From contig NZ_JAGFNS010000020.1 in assembly GCF_017592555.1 (NCBI RefSeq), positions 14,593-78,592 on the forward strand: 64,000 nucleotides of DNA. The letters are read 5' to 3'. The position numbers were made by a program, and so were the translations under genes. Numbering within the stretch: position 1 is the first letter of the stretch; every line of letters starts with the position of its first letter. Positions 41,930-49,971 of the stretch are shown here, piece after piece. The stretch comes from Actinoplanes flavus. GTDB taxonomy: Bacteria > Actinomycetota > Actinomycetes > Mycobacteriales > Micromonosporaceae. The notes under the pieces were generated by a model. The model saw only the letters and a list, made by a program, of their open reading frames with translations, was not told the origin of the DNA and made no database searches.

Positions 41930-42786
41930 CGGGGAATCGCGGTGCCGTGGCGGCAACCGGAGCAGCCGACCGCGCTCAGGCCGGTCCACGTGTCGAGGTC
42001 GGAGCTGGTCGCGGTCCAGATCCCGCCGTTGGTGTACTTGTCGATGTAGATGCGCCACCGGCCGTCGTCCAGCCGGACCAGGGACGGCCCCTCGTAACCG
42101 GAGGCCCACAGGGTGCCCCGGTTGATCCAGCCGCCGGTGAGCCGGTCGGTGCTGGTCCAGTGCTCGATGTACTTGGTGGTCTCGTTCTTGACGAAGGAGT
42201 GCCAGGTGCTGCCGGACTTCACCACGTACGCGTCGATGTGGTTGAAGCCGAGGCCCCACATCTGCTGCGGCCCGCTCCACGAGGTGAGGTCGCTGTTCTG
42301 CGCCGTGTAGACGTACGGCCGGAAGCAGTTGGAGCAGGTCGTCTGGGCCACGTTGGCGATGATGGTGACCGTGCTGCCCTCGATGTAGAACTCCGGCGCC
42401 CAGGTGAACCGGGTGCTGCTGATCCCGGACGGGACGGTGGCGATGTTGGTCCAGTTCAGCAGGTCGGTGCTGCGGGCCACCGCGAAGTACGTCGAGTTCG
42501 TCGTCCAGGACTGCCAGGTGTAGGCGATGAACCAGGTGCTGCCCCGCTTGATGATGCTCGGGTCGCGCAGCACCCCGGTCGGGCCCCGGAAGTTGGTGTC
42601 GTACAGGACGTTGTAGCTGGTGCCGCCGTTGGTGGACTGGTAGATCCACAGCTCCTGGTCGGCCGCCCCGTCGCCCTTGAAGGTGGCGTAGATCAGCGTC
42701 GTGGCCGCGCTGGCGGGCTGGGGCAGGGCCAGGCCGCCGAGGACGACGGCGACCAGGCCGGTCACCGCCATCAGAATGCGTTTCAT
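41926..42786 (-). CDS. Secreted GH43-like glycoside hydrolase
   Basis: A 286-residue protein with a signal peptide (1-27). The five-bladed propeller of GH43 type is indicated by VLRDPSIIKRGSTWFIAYTWQ (Asp), FTWAPEFYIEG, GFNHIDAYVVKSG (Asp), GYEGPSLVRLDDG (Glu) and the terminal CRHGTAIPR. It may act on arabinose- or galactose-containing side chains; specificity is not clear. ATG 42786 directly follows GGGAGGAAGG. It is the first gene of a two-gene operon with GH5 (4-base overlap). A palindrome at 42811-42826 precedes it. Confidence 0.85.
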   Translation of the reverse strand: MKRILMAVTGLVAVVLGGLALPQPASAATTLIYATFKGDGAADQELWIYQSTNGGTSYNVLYDTNFRGPTGVLRDPSIIKRGSTWFIAYTWQSWTTNSTYFAVARSTDLLNWTNIATVPSGISSTRFTWAPEFYIEGSTVTIIANVAQTTCSNCFRPYVYTAQNSDLTSWSGPQQMWGLGFNHIDAYVVKSGSTWHSFVKNETTKYIEHWTSTDRLTGGWINRGTLWASGYEGPSLVRLDDGRWRIYIDKYTNGGIWTATSSDLDTWTGLSAVGCSGCRHGTAIPR

Positions 42787-42810
42787 CCTTCCTCCCTTCG
42801 TGGACCGCAC

Positions 42811-42826
42811 ACTGAATATGTTCAGT
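42811..42826. promoter_or_regulatory. Palindrome upstream of GH43-GH5 operon
   Basis: ACTGAATATGTTCAGT has arms ACTGAA/TTCAGT in a 16-bp site 25 bases before the start codon. A half site, ACTGAA, also lies before the GH2 gene (about 38645-38650). Likely operator of an unidentified repressor. Confidence 0.6.
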
Positions 42827-42906
42827 CGGGATGACAGGTGTCCACGAAGCGAGCAAGGGCACTCAGAACCGTTCACAACCGAACATGAACGGTGCCGATC
42901 GGAAGG

Positions 42907-44235
42907 TCAGAGCAGGCGCGGGGGCGGCGGCAGCGCCGGGCGGTCGAGCCACGCGGTGAACAGGTCGTCCAGCGGCGCACTCGTGAACCGGGCGGCGTGC
43001 GCCTTGAACAGGGCGGTCGTCACGGTCCGGTGCCGGTGCTCGGCCACCCAGGAGCGCAACAGTGCGAAGAACGCCTGCTCACCGACCCGCACCCGCAGGG
43101 CGTGCAGGGTCAGCGCGCCGCGTTTGTAGACGCGCGGGTCGAACATCCGGTCGACGCCCGGGTCGCCGACGACGACGGTCGCCGGCTGCGCCGCCGCCCA
43201 GGCGTGCCATCGGGCCGCGTGCACCTGTTCCGGCACGCCGCCGGAGACCTCGGACCACAACCACTCGGCGTACGTGGCGAAGCCCTCGTTGAGCCAGATG
43301 TGCCGCCAGTCGGCGACCGTGAGGCTGTTGCCGAACCACTGATGGGCCAGCTCGTGCACGACCAGCCGCTCGTGGGTGCGCCGCCCGTCGACGTGGTTGC
43401 GCCCGAAGACGGCCATGCCCTGCGCCTCGACCGGGTCGTCCAGCTCGTCGTCGGTGACCACCACGACGTACTCGCGGAACGGGTACGGCCCGAACAGCCC
43501 CTCCAGAGCCGTCATGATCTCGCCGTGCCGGCCGAAGTCGTGCCGGAAGGCGGCGCGCACCCGCGGGGTGATCGCGGCCCGCTGGGTCACCCCGCCGGCG
43601 GCCAGCTCCACCAGGTCGTAACGGCCGATCTGGACGCTCATCAGGTACGGGGCGGTCGGCTCGTCACGCTCGTACACCCAGGTGGTCGATCCGGCCCCGC
43701 GGCGCCGGGACACCAGGTCGCCGGTGACCAGCACGGTGTACGGCGACGGCACGGTCAACCGCACCAGGAACCCGGCCTTGTCGTCCGGCCGGTCGTTGCA
43801 CGGGAACCAGGACGGCGCCCCGTTCGGCTGGCTCGCCACCAGCACACCGTCGGTCAGCTCGTCCCACCCGATGTCGCCCCACCGCCCGGAGACCGGCACC
43901 GGCTTCCCGCCGTACCGGATCTCGGTCTTGAAGGTCGCGCCGTAGCCGATCGGGCGCTCCGGTTTGATCCGGAGCTTGCCCCGCCGGTGGTCGAAGCTCG
44001 CCGGGCGGCCGTCGACGCGCACCCCCTGGACCCGCATCCCGGCCAGGTCCAGGCTGAACCGTGACAGCGGCTGGACCGCCCGCGCCGTGACGATCGCCTT
44101 ACCGGCCAGCCGGTTCGACACCACCCGGTAGTCGAGGTCGAGTTCGTAGTGCAGCACCCGGTAGCCGCCGTTGCCGTGCTCCGGCAGGTACGGGTCGGGG
44201 GAACGGTCGGCGCCCGGCGTGGCCGGTGGGTTCAT
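42907..44235 (-). CDS. M1-family zinc aminopeptidase
   Basis: A 442-residue protein. The catalytic part shows GMAVFGRNHVDG, where GAMEN-type M1 enzymes have their substrate loop, the zinc motif HELAHQWFG and the third ligand in WLNEGFATYAEW. It is short for M1, lacking the C-terminal helical domain, as in many actinobacterial M1 proteins. It has no signal peptide. ATG 44235 lies at the very edge of a TnpB-type insertion: the bases before it now come from the element, giving only a poor RBS (GAAAGA). In the reconstructed empty site the ATG overlaps the TGA of the NRPS-like gene, so this gene has lost its original coupling and may be poorly expressed. Confidence 0.9.
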   Translation of the reverse strand: MNPPATPGADRSPDPYLPEHGNGGYRVLHYELDLDYRVVSNRLAGKAIVTARAVQPLSRFSLDLAGMRVQGVRVDGRPASFDHRRGKLRIKPERPIGYGATFKTEIRYGGKPVPVSGRWGDIGWDELTDGVLVASQPNGAPSWFPCNDRPDDKAGFLVRLTVPSPYTVLVTGDLVSRRRGAGSTTWVYERDEPTAPYLMSVQIGRYDLVELAAGGVTQRAAITPRVRAAFRHDFGRHGEIMTALEGLFGPYPFREYVVVVTDDELDDPVEAQGMAVFGRNHVDGRRTHERLVVHELAHQWFGNSLTVADWRHIWLNEGFATYAEWLWSEVSGGVPEQVHAARWHAWAAAQPATVVVGDPGVDRMFDPRVYKRGALTLHALRVRVGEQAFFALLRSWVAEHRHRTVTTALFKAHAARFTSAPLDDLFTAWLDRPALPPPPRLL

Positions 44236-44392
44236 CAGAATTCTTTCGTGGATACTCCGGCCTTCAGGCCGGAGAGGAAACGGAGTTGCCTGCGGAGCAG
44301 GACAGGGATAGCCGATTCGCCGTCCCGGCGAATCGGCGTCGGCACACCGACCCGCCACGACCGCGCTCGTACGCCTGTTCTATCCTGCGTGG

Positions 44393-45565
44393 ATGGTCAG
44401 GGTGGTGGAGCGCGGGTATCGGTACCGCTTCTATCCCACCCCGGCGCAGGCCAGCCTGTTGACGCGGACGTTCGGGTGTGTCCGGTTGGTGTACAACCTG
44501 GGTTTGCAGGCCCGCCGTGACGCCTGGCAGCAGCGGCAGGAGAAGCTCGGCTACGGGGCGACGTCGGCGTTGTTGACCGGCTGGAAGACGACCGCCGAGC
44601 TGGCGTTTCTGGGCGAGGTGTCGTGCGTGCCGTTGCAGCAGGCGTTGCGGCATCTGGACACCGCCTACCAGAAATTTTTCAAGGGTGAATGCCGGTTCCC
44701 GCGGTTCAAGTCGCGGAAGAGGTCGCGGCGGTCGGCGGAGTTCACCGCGAGTGCCTTCACCTACCGGCAGGGCGAACTGCGGCTGGCGAAGCTGATGGGC
44801 GCACCTCTGGCTGTGGTGTGGTCGCGGCCGCTGCCCGAGGGTGTGGTGCCGTCGACAGTGACCGTGTCCCAGGACCGGGCCGGCCGCTGGTTCGTCTCCC
44901 TGCGGTGCGAAATCCCAGCCGCCACCGCCCCTATCGCCGAAAAGGTGGTGGGGATCGACGCCGGGTTGAATCGGCTGCTGACCTTCTCCACCGGCGAGGC
45001 GGTGGAGAACCCGCGGCAGAAACGCCGCGCACGCCAGCGGGTGGCCCAGGCGCAGCGTGAGTTGGCGCGGAAGGAGAAGGGCTCCCGGAACCGGGAGAAG
45101 GCGCGGCTGAAGGTGGCGCGGGTGCATGCCCAAGTGGCTGACCGGCGCCGGGACATGTGGCATCAGGTGACGACTCGACTCGTGCGCGAAAACCAAACGC
45201 TCGTGATCGAAGACCTCGCCGTCCGCAACATGCTCCAAAACCACACGCTCGCGCGGGCGATCAGCGACGCCTCCTGGGGCTTGTTCCGTGAGCTGCTCGA
45301 ATACAAAGCCAAGGAGTACGGGCGGACGCTGATCGTGGTGCCACGCTGGTACCCGTCCACCCGGCTCTGCTCCCACTGCGGAATGCGGGCGCGGAGGATG
45401 GATCTGTCGGTGCGGGTGTGGACCTGCATCGGCTGCGATATCAGGCATGATCGGGACGTGAATGCGGCCCGAAACCTGGTGGCCGCCGGGCTGGCGGTGT
45501 CGGCCTGTGGAGCTGATGTGAGACCTCAACGGGGAACCACCTCCCGGGCGGGCGATCGGCGATGA
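44393..45565 (+). CDS. tnpB: TnpB, RNA-guided nuclease of IS200/IS605 elements
   Basis: A 390-residue protein with the full TnpB plan: the N-terminal wedge/REC part (GYRYRFYPTPAQASLL, LVYNLGLQARRDAW), then the split RuvC nuclease. Catalytic residues are all present: Asp 189 in VVGIDAGLNR, Glu 273 in LVIEDLAVRNM and Asp 355 in RHDRDVNAARN. The zinc finger has Cys 326, 329, 345 and 348 (CSHCG and CIGC). TnpB cuts DNA next to a TAM using a guide taken from the element's right flank, helping retention of the element. The frame is intact, so activity is likely. ATG 44393 is used; a GTG just inside is possible. Confidence 0.95.
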   Translation: MVRVVERGYRYRFYPTPAQASLLTRTFGCVRLVYNLGLQARRDAWQQRQEKLGYGATSALLTGWKTTAELAFLGEVSCVPLQQALRHLDTAYQKFFKGECRFPRFKSRKRSRRSAEFTASAFTYRQGELRLAKLMGAPLAVVWSRPLPEGVVPSTVTVSQDRAGRWFVSLRCEIPAATAPIAEKVVGIDAGLNRLLTFSTGEAVENPRQKRRARQRVAQAQRELARKEKGSRNREKARLKVARVHAQVADRRRDMWHQVTTRLVRENQTLVIEDLAVRNMLQNHTLARAISDASWGLFRELLEYKAKEYGRTLIVVPRWYPSTRLCSHCGMRARRMDLSVRVWTCIGCDIRHDRDVNAARNLVAAGLAVSACGADVRPQRGTTSRAGDRR

Positions 45566-45629
45566 AGCAGGAAACACTCTGGGGCGACCCAGTGGAATCC
45601 TTGTCCCTTTCAGGGCAAGGAGATGTCAA
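45450..45629 (+). ncRNA. Predicted omega (re)RNA of the TnpB element
   Basis: In this family the guide RNA is made from the 3' end of tnpB through the right end of the element, and its last ~16-20 bases are the flanking DNA. The right-end hairpin and terminal GTCAA at 45599-45629 are the conserved scaffold end. The guide would begin at 45630 (GCCCAGGTCGCGATCG), that is, the last codons of the NRPS-like gene. The 5' border is only approximate. Confidence 0.55.
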
Positions 45630-48600
45630 GCCCAGGTCGCGATCGGGTTGCCGAGCCAGCGGGTGTCGGCGGGCACGGCGTCGCCGCGGGTGACCAGCGA
45701 GCCGGGGCCCACGGTGGTCCGGGCACCGATGCTCGCGCCGGGCAGCACGATGCCGTGCGGGCCGAGGGTGGCGCCCGCGCCGAGAGTGACCTCATCCATG
45801 CTCATGATCCGATCATGGAACAGGTGGGTCTGCACCACGCACCCCCGGTTCACGGTCGCGCCGGCGCCGAGACGGACCAGATCGAACTCCGGCAGCCACA
45901 GCGTCTCCAGCCACACACCACGGCCGATCCGCGCGCCGAGCGTCCGTAGCCACAGGTTCAGCAGCGGCGTCCCGGTGACGAACCGGAACAGCCAGGGCGC
46001 GCCGAGCACCTCGACGAACGTGTCGGCGAGCTCGTTGCGCCAGACGAACGACGTCCACAGCGCCCGCTCGCCGGCCCGGAACCGGCCGACCAGCAGCCAC
46101 TTCGCCGCTGACGCGGTGAGCGCCGCGACGATCGCGGCGGCCGACAGCACCGGCCCGGCGGCGAGCGCGGCCACCGCTGCTCCGGCGGTCCGCCAGATCA
46201 GCGTGAGCACGGCGAGCACCAGGATCGCCAGGGCGCCGGAGCCGATCACCGGGACGACCCGGCACAGTTCGATCGCGGCGCGGGCCAGCCGCAGCCGCGG
46301 CGGCGGGTCGAAGGTGCGGCCGGTGTCGGCCGCCTCGACGACGCGGCGCAGCGGCATCGGCGGGGCGCCCAGCCAGGACGAGCCCTTCTTGGCCCGGCGC
46401 GGCGCCGACGAGAGCACCCCGACCAGGCCGCGTTTGGGCACCGACCGGCCCGGCGCGGCCATCCCGGAGTTGCCGAGGAACGCCTGCTTGCCGATCCGGG
46501 CCGGGGCGACCCGCAGCCAGCCGTGGCTCAGCTGGTAGGTGGCGACCATGGTGTCGTCGGCCAGGAACGCGTGGTCGTCGACGGTGGTCATGGCCGGGAC
46601 CGCCAGCACCGTGGAGATCTCGGCGCCCCGGCCCACCCGCGCGCCGAGCAGGCGCAGCCACACCGGGGTGAACAGGCTGGAGTAGATCGGGAACAGCGCG
46701 ACCCGGGCCATCCCCATCAGGCGCTCGGTGGTCCACACCTGCCAGGCGACGCGCCCGCGGACCGGGTGGAACCCCTCCCGCAGGCCGATGCCGAGCAGGC
46801 GCACCGCCGCCAGCACGAGCAGGGCGTAGGCGACCAGGTAGGCGACCGGCGCGGCCGGGACGGCGAGCAGCGCGGGGCCGCGGGTGTTCGCCCAGCCGGC
46901 CAGGGCGAGCGCGGGCAGCGCGGCGAGCACCGGGAGCAGGCCCAGCAGCTGGGCGGTGACGCTGTAGGCGGCCACCCAGAACGGGCCGCCGAGCCGGGAG
47001 GGTTCCGGGCGCCGCTCCGGCCAGCCGGTCGTGTCCTTACCGGCGACCGGTACGGCCGGGGAGCCGGCCCAGCGCTGCCCGGCCGGCACCGCGCCGGTCA
47101 CGGTCGAGCCGGCGCCGATCCGCGCGCCTTTGCCGACCCGGGCGCCGGGCATCAGAGTGCTCCGGGAGCCGACCCGGGCGCCGGCGCCGACGCGCACCGT
47201 GCCGATCCGGACCACGTCGCCGTCGACCCAGTAGCCGGAGAGGTCGACCTCCGGCTCGACCGCCGCGCCGCGGCCGAGCTTGAGCAGCCCGGTGACCGGC
47301 GGCGCGGAGTGCAGGTCGACGTCGGCGCCGAGCCGCGCGCCGAGCGCCTTCGCGTAGGTGATCATCCAGCCCGCCCCGGCCACCCCGGTCGCGCCGGTCA
47401 GCTCGGCGAAGCGTTCGGCCGCCCACAGCCGGAGATGGACGTGTCCGCCGCGCGGGTAGGCGCCGGGGCCGACGCCGCGCAGCAGCAGCCGGGCGGCGGC
47501 CGCGGCCATGACGATCCGGCCCGGCGGGCTGAACAGCAGCGCCCAGGCGGCCGCGATCCACCACCAGGAGACCGCCGGGAGCAGCCCGACGGCGCGGCCC
47601 AGCGCGGCGGCCACGGTGAGCCAGCGGAGCCCCACCATCGCCAGCATCGGCACCATGAGCAGGGCCTGGAGGAACCCGGTCCGCCGGGGCGTGGGCCGCA
47701 CCGCCCGGTGGACCGTGGTCTCGGCGCCGAGCCCGTCGAGCACGCCCGCCATCTCGGACAGTCGCGGATTCTGGTAGACGTCGGCCACCGACACCCGCGG
47801 GTGGTCCCGCCGGATCCAGGCGACCAGCTGTGCCGCGTTCAGGCTGCTGCCGCCGCTGCTGAAGAAGTCGGCGCCGGGCTCGGCCGGGCGGACCCCGAGG
47901 ATCTCCTCCCAGCCGCCGGCCAGCCACTGCTCGGTCGCGGTCAGCCCGGCGTCCGGTGCGGCGCCGGGCACGGCCAGCGGCCAGGGCAGCGCCGCCCGGT
48001 CCACCTTGCCCGAGGTGCGGGTCGGCAGCCCGTCCACCACGGCCAGCAGCGGGACGAGCGCGGCCGGGAGCTGCTCGCGGATCCGCCGGTTGGCGGCCGC
48101 CAGGTCGAAACCGGCGGCGTCGTGCGGCACCAGGTAGCCGACCAGCAGCTGGTTACCGCCGGCGGTCCGCCGCACCGCGGCCGCCGCGCCGGCCACCCCG
48201 GACAGTGCCTGCAGCGCCGCGTCCACCTCGCCCAGCTCGATCCGGCGGCCACCGAGTTTCACCTGCTCGTCGCCGCGGCCCAGGAACAGCAGGCCGTCCG
48301 GCTCGGCGCGGACGATGTCGCCGCTGCGGTAGGCGCGGTCCCAGTCCAGGGCGGGCAGCGGCGCGAACTTCTCGGCGTCCTTGGCGGCGTCGAGATAGCG
48401 GGCCAGGCCGACACCGCCGATCACCAGCTCGCCGGTCTGCCCCATGGTGACCGGCTCACCGGACTCGTCGACGACGGCCAGCTCCCAGCCGGCCAGCGGC
48501 AGCCCGATGCGCACCGGGCCCTCGCCGGTCATCCGGGCGGCGCAGGCCACCACGGTCGCCTCGGTCGGGCCGTACGTGTTCCACAGCTCGCGTCCCCCGA

Positions 48601-49495
48601 CGGCCAGCCGCTCGGCCAGCTCCGGCGGGCACGCCTCACCACCGAAGATCAGCAGCCGGACGTCCTCGAGCGCCTCGGCGGGCCACAGCGCGGCGAGCGT
48701 CGGCACCGTGGACACCACCGTGATGCGCTGCCCGGCCAGCCACGGGCCCAGGTCGACGCCACTGCGCACCAGCGACCGCGCGGCCGGCACCAGGCAGGCG
48801 CCGTGCCGCCAGGCGAGCCACATCTCCTCACAGGACGCGTCGAAGGCCACCGACAGGCCGGCCAGGACGCGGTCGCCCGGCCCGAGCGGCGCGGCGCCGT
48901 CGCCGGTGAGGAACAGGTGCGCCTCGGCGTCCACGAACGCGGCCGCGGCGCCGTGCGGGACCGCCACCCCCTTCGGGGTGCCGGTGGATCCCGAGGTGAA
49001 GATGATCCAGGCGTCGTCGGCCGGGCCCCGCCGACCCGGCCGCCCGTGCGGGGTGCCCCGCGGCGACACGTCCAGGCCGTCGCCCAGCACGGCGCAGACG
49101 CCCGCCTCGGCGAAGACCAGCTCGGCGCGCTCGTCCGGGTCGTCGGCGTCCACCGGCACGTACGCCGCGCCGGCCGCCAGCACACCGAGGATGGCCAGGT
49201 ACAGTTCCGCCGTACCGGAGGAGATGCGGACGCCGACCCGGTCGCCGACGCCGATCCCGTGTCCGCTCAGCGTGGCGCGCAGCGCCTCCACCTCGGCGGC
49301 CAGCCGCCGGTAGGTCAGCGTGCCGGCGCCGGTGTCGATCGCGGGGGCGTCGGGGTGTGCCGTGACCGTCGCGTCGAGGATGTCGACCAGCGTGCGCCGG
49401 ACCGGAGCGGACCGCGAGCGGAACACCGCCGGGGCCTCCGGCTCCAGGGTGAACTCGGGAAGCTCGATCAGTCGCGGGTCGCTCGTCACGGTCAC
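45626..49495 (-). CDS. Pls/PosA-type NRPS (A-T plus membrane LbH acyltransferase-like domains)
   Basis: A 1289-residue membrane enzyme. An adenylation domain (about 25-510) has IIFTSGSTGTPKGVAV (A3), FDASCEEMWLAW (A4), NTYGPTEATV (A5), YRSGD (A7) and GRGDEQVKLGGRRIEL (A8). A thiolation domain follows, FFSSGGSSLNAAQL (about 540-555). The remaining ~700 residues alternate membrane helices with left-handed beta-helix stretches (GAGARVGSRSTLMPGARVGK and others), as in the NRPS family that includes epsilon-poly-L-lysine synthetase Pls. It activates one amino acid and polymerises or transfers it without condensation domains. The substrate is unknown. The gene ends at the border of the TnpB element; the last codon is unchanged by the insertion (GCA to GCT) and the stop is retained. 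Confidence 0.88.
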   Translation of the reverse strand: MTVTSDPRLIELPEFTLEPEAPAVFRSRSAPVRRTLVDILDATVTAHPDAPAIDTGAGTLTYRRLAAEVEALRATLSGHGIGVGDRVGVRISSGTAELYLAILGVLAAGAAYVPVDADDPDERAELVFAEAGVCAVLGDGLDVSPRGTPHGRPGRRGPADDAWIIFTSGSTGTPKGVAVPHGAAAAFVDAEAHLFLTGDGAAPLGPGDRVLAGLSVAFDASCEEMWLAWRHGACLVPAARSLVRSGVDLGPWLAGQRITVVSTVPTLAALWPAEALEDVRLLIFGGEACPPELAERLAVGGRELWNTYGPTEATVVACAARMTGEGPVRIGLPLAGWELAVVDESGEPVTMGQTGELVIGGVGLARYLDAAKDAEKFAPLPALDWDRAYRSGDIVRAEPDGLLFLGRGDEQVKLGGRRIELGEVDAALQALSGVAGAAAAVRRTAGGNQLLVGYLVPHDAAGFDLAAANRRIREQLPAALVPLLAVVDGLPTRTSGKVDRAALPWPLAVPGAAPDAGLTATEQWLAGGWEEILGVRPAEPGADFFSSGGSSLNAAQLVAWIRRDHPRVSVADVYQNPRLSEMAGVLDGLGAETTVHRAVRPTPRRTGFLQALLMVPMLAMVGLRWLTVAAALGRAVGLLPAVSWWWIAAAWALLFSPPGRIVMAAAAARLLLRGVGPGAYPRGGHVHLRLWAAERFAELTGATGVAGAGWMITYAKALGARLGADVDLHSAPPVTGLLKLGRGAAVEPEVDLSGYWVDGDVVRIGTVRVGAGARVGSRSTLMPGARVGKGARIGAGSTVTGAVPAGQRWAGSPAVPVAGKDTTGWPERRPEPSRLGGPFWVAAYSVTAQLLGLLPVLAALPALALAGWANTRGPALLAVPAAPVAYLVAYALLVLAAVRLLGIGLREGFHPVRGRVAWQVWTTERLMGMARVALFPIYSSLFTPVWLRLLGARVGRGAEISTVLAVPAMTTVDDHAFLADDTMVATYQLSHGWLRVAPARIGKQAFLGNSGMAAPGRSVPKRGLVGVLSSAPRRAKKGSSWLGAPPMPLRRVVEAADTGRTFDPPPRLRLARAAIELCRVVPVIGSGALAILVLAVLTLIWRTAGAAVAALAAGPVLSAAAIVAALTASAAKWLLVGRFRAGERALWTSFVWRNELADTFVEVLGAPWLFRFVTGTPLLNLWLRTLGARIGRGVWLETLWLPEFDLVRLGAGATVNRGCVVQTHLFHDRIMSMDEVTLGAGATLGPHGIVLPGASIGARTTVGPGSLVTRGDAVPADTRWLGNPIATWA

Positions 49496-49714
49496 CGTGC
49501 GCTCTTCCTCTCCGCCTCGGGGTCGACGTCGGCCGGGCGCCTGTCGCTGAACCGTCCGCGGCAGCCTTCGAAACTACGAGACGGGGACGGGGAAAGACGC
49601 CGGAATGACGGATACGTGTCCACTGACACACGGCAACGACCCTGTTACGTACCGAAAACGCCCTATGTAGAGCTTTCGAGGTCAAGGTCCCAGCACCCCC
49701 AACCCCTTTCTACC

Positions 49715-49820
49715 GGTACGCGTGACCTCGCCCCGCCTTGTTCCGGCCGTCCCGCCCGTGCGGCGCGCGCTTTCCGGGTGGTCCGGCCTTTGCCGCGCCC
49801 GCCGGGCTGAGATCGGTGGC
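49715..49820 (+). repeat. Dispersed intergenic repeat, copy C
   Basis: This unit begins GGTACGCGTGACCTCGCCCC and ends TTTGCCGCGCCCGCCGGGCT before GAGATCGGTGG. It matches copies A (9505-9609) and B (21769-21872), most strongly at both ends. It is in the 476-base gap 49496-49971 between the divergent NRPS-like and kinase genes. The remainder of this gap should hold both promoters; no convincing -35/-10 pair was seen. Confidence 0.8.
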
Positions 49821-49971
49821 GGCGGGCCGATACCTTGTGACGCATTCGAGGTCGCCGATCCGGCCGGGGAAATCACCCGATGTGCTGATCCCCCGGGTGG
49901 CCGTCGCGCGACCAGAATGATCGGCGCGGTGGAGGTGGGCCTCCGCCCCTTGGATGGTGGAGTAGGTCGAC

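Larger units (their letters stand above)
44236..45629 (+). mobile_element. IS200/IS605-family TnpB-only element
   Basis: A 1394-bp element without terminal inverted repeats. The left end carries a perfect hairpin CTCCGGCC-TTCA-GGCCGGAG (44255-44274). The right end has GGAATCC, a hairpin CCTTG(T)CCC / GGGCAAGG (45599-45620) and ends AGATGTCAA, as usual for this family. The left flank is TTCAT (44231-44235), a plausible target/TAM. Joining TTCAT to the base at 45630 gives a clean ATGA overlap between the two flanking minus-strand genes, which fixes the borders well. There is no tnpA, so mobility needs a transposase in trans. Confidence 0.85.

Noticed and set aside
40895-42862. A possible 655-codon fusion including the GH5 gene.
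   Set aside because: The upstream half is the GH43 gene read in a wrong frame; the GH43 gene itself, with signal peptide and motifs, lies in another frame and overlaps GH5 by ATGA.
44236-45629. A CRISPR or Cas12 system around the TnpB gene.
   Set aside because: The protein is short, has typical IS200/IS605 ends, and there is no repeat-spacer array or adaptation gene.
46523-49810. A ~1100-codon plus-strand frame.
   Set aside because: Antisense shadow of the Pls-like NRPS; composition is not protein-like.
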